Source: an uncultured Oscillospiraceae bacterium
Lineage (GTDB): Bacteria > Bacillota > Clostridia > Oscillospirales > Oscillospiraceae
Reading direction: 5' to 3'
Assembly: GCA_947627085.1 (NCBI GenBank)
Contig: CANQUO010000035.1
Location: 1-14,177 of the forward strand
DNA length: 14,177 nucleotides
Each line of letters begins with the position of its first letter. Position 1 is the stretch's first letter. The notes under the pieces were generated by a model that searched no databases, was not told the DNA's origin, and saw nothing but the letters and a program-made list of their open reading frames with translations. Position numbers and translations under genes: made by a program. This document shows, piece after piece, positions 12,704 through 14,177 of the stretch.

Positions 12704-14177
12704 CGGGCTTATTGCCATAGAGGGGACAGTACAGACCATAATCTTCCAAAATCCCGAGAACGGCTACACCGTCCTCAGGCTCCGGGCCGGGGACGAGAGC
12801 GTCACGGCGGTGGGCATACTCCCGGGCCTTTCGGCCGGGGAGGGCCTGCGGCTATACGGGACCTGGACCACCCACTCCTCCTTCGGCCAGCAGTTCAAGG
12901 CCGAGCACGCCGAGCGATATTTGCCGGAGGGGAGCCTGGCCATATACGAGTACCTGGCCGGAGGGGCCATAAAGGGCATCGGGCCAAAGCTTGCCCGCCA
13001 GATCGTCTCGGAATTTGGGGCCAGGACCTTAGAGGTGATAGAGAGCTCCCCGGAGGAGCTCACAAAAATAAAGGGCATAACCGAAAAGAAGGCCCGGGAC
13101 ATCGGCGAGCGCTTTCGCCAGCAGACGGGCCTTCGCAGGCTCATGGAATTTCTGGTGGACAACGGGGTAAAGCCCATCGCCGCCGCCCGGCTCTACCGCA
13201 GCTACGGCGAGGAGGCCGAGGCGGTCATAACCGAGAACCCGTACATACTGGCCGACGAGTACTTCGGCCTTGACTTCTTCGCCGCCGACGAGTTTGCCAA
13301 AAGGCTCGACTTCGCCCCGGACGCCCGGGAGAGGGTGGAGGCGGCCATACGCTTCGAGATGCGCCACAACGAAAATAACGGCCACGTCTTTTTGCCGGTG
13401 GACAAGCTTACCGCCGCCACGGCACAGCTTATTTCCGTGGACCCGGAGAGCGTAAGGCGCGGTGTGGAGGGCCTTACCGAGTCCGGCGAGGCCGTGGCAC
13501 AACGCGTAGCCGGAGTGGAGGGGCTGTACCTCTCCGACCTCTATGACGCGGAGCGGAGCGTCGCCGAGCGCATATCGTCCATGGCCATGCGGCGGGTGGA
13601 CAAGGTCTCCGGCCTTGACATACTCATGGAGCGGGCGGAGTACGCCTGCGGGATAACCTTCGCCTTAAAGCAACGTCAGGCCCTTGAAGCCGCGGCCAAC
13701 GGGAGAGTGCTGGTCCTCACCGGCGGCCCGGGCACGGGCAAGACCACCACGGTCCGGGGAATACTGGGCCTTTATGACGAGATGGGCATAAATACCCTCC
13801 TCACCGCCCCCACGGGCAGGGCCGCAAAGAGGCTCACGGAGCTCACGGGCCGGGAGGCCCAGACCATCCACAGGCTCCTCGGGGCCGGTATGCCGGAGAG
13901 CGGCCAGGGCACGGTGTTTGAAAAATGCGCCTCGGACATGCTTGAGTGCGACGCCGTTATATTGGACGAGACCAGCATGGTGGACATACGCCTTATGGCC
14001 GCCCTTTTAGAGGCCATGCCGCCGGATGCCAGGCTCATAATGGTGGGCGACGCGGACCAGCTCCCCTCCGTGGGGCCGGGGAACGTGTTTGGGGACGTCA
14101 TACGCAGTGGTGTCGTGCCCGTTATCGCCCTTACGGATATCTTCCGTCAGGCCAGGGAGAGCGCCATCGTGAAAAAC
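12693..14177 (+). CDS. recD2: RecD2-type ATP-dependent DNA helicase (3' end beyond the window)
   Basis: The frame runs open to the right edge for 495 residues; the family is usually about 740, so roughly the last third is missing. The first ~80 residues form a beta-rich OB-like domain (IAIEGTVQTIIFQNPENGYT). Two helix-hairpin-helix units follow (AIKGIGPKLARQI, LTKIKGITEKKARDI), typical of RecD2 and absent from RecBCD RecD. The SF1B helicase core starts near residue 325, with Q-motif region FALKQRQALEAA, Walker A GGPGTGKTTT (344-353), Ia APTGRAAKRL, motif II DETSM (D425, E426) and III GDADQLPSVGPG. It unwinds DNA 5' to 3' and helps genome stability in bacteria without RecBCD. The only plausible start is ATG 12693, overlapping the previous gene by 11 bases; the nearest SD-like AGGGG is 13 bases away, so coupling may help initiation. 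Confidence 0.93.
   Translation, partial: MDGNGLIAIEGTVQTIIFQNPENGYTVLRLRAGDESVTAVGILPGLSAGEGLRLYGTWTTHSSFGQQFKAEHAERYLPEGSLAIYEYLAGGAIKGIGPKLARQIVSEFGARTLEVIESSPEELTKIKGITEKKARDIGERFRQQTGLRRLMEFLVDNGVKPIAAARLYRSYGEEAEAVITENPYILADEYFGLDFFAADEFAKRLDFAPDARERVEAAIRFEMRHNENNGHVFLPVDKLTAATAQLISVDPESVRRGVEGLTESGEAVAQRVAGVEGLYLSDLYDAERSVAERISSMAMRRVDKVSGLDILMERAEYACGITFALKQRQALEAAANGRVLVLTGGPGTGKTTTVRGILGLYDEMGINTLLTAPTGRAAKRLTELTGREAQTIHRLLGAGMPESGQGTVFEKCASDMLECDAVILDETSMVDIRLMAALLEAMPPDARLIMVGDADQLPSVGPGNVFGDVIRSGVVPVIALTDIFRQARESAIVKN

Overview
The window looks like chromosome from a GC-rich Firmicute, most likely a gut clostridium of the Oscillospiraceae/Ruminococcaceae type. I infer this from AGGAGG-type ribosome sites, class II (Firmicutes) GalT, a PolI whose 3'-5' exonuclease domain has lost its catalytic residues, a RecD2 helicase, and many hairpin repeats between genes. 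All genes read on the + strand. I see no prophage, insertion sequence, CRISPR array, tRNA or rRNA, and the coding content is core metabolism and genome maintenance.

Region 1 (1-4274) handles sugar. It starts with the C-terminal end of an MsmK/UgpC-type sugar ABC transporter ATPase, then galK, galE and galT. These three enzymes make up the Leloir route from galactose to glucose-1-phosphate. The kinase has an unusual sugar-binding motif. galE and galT overlap at a stop/SD junction, while galK and galE are separated by a pair of GTAG-headed hairpin repeats.

Region 2 (4275-5100) is 826 bp without a credible gene. It begins with a terminator-like hairpin and continues with a dense run of perfect inverted repeats. 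A second inverted pair of GTAG-headed hairpins follows, whose two copies match over 27 bases. The region ends with a strong polA promoter whose -10 box and start site lie inside a 14-bp-arm palindrome. The predicted leader can fold into a three-way junction and repeats the palindrome core.

Region 3 (5101-9223) holds polA, rimI and tsaD, overlapping by a few bases and probably one operon: DNA polymerase I, a RimI-type protein acetyltransferase and the tRNA t6A enzyme TsaD.

Region 4 (9224-9647) is 424 bp without a gene. It holds four DnaA-box-like 9-mers within 110 bp, three of them in tandem on one strand, and a 17-bp perfect dyad just before the radC ribosome site.

Region 5 (9648-14177) holds radC, uvrB, a small predicted membrane protein of unknown function, and recD2, which runs off the right edge. 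This is a DNA repair cluster.

The coding genes do not form a previously undescribed system. The parts worth a second look lie between genes: the DnaA-box cluster with no dnaA in view, the GTAG-hairpin pairs, and the polA promoter palindrome and leader.
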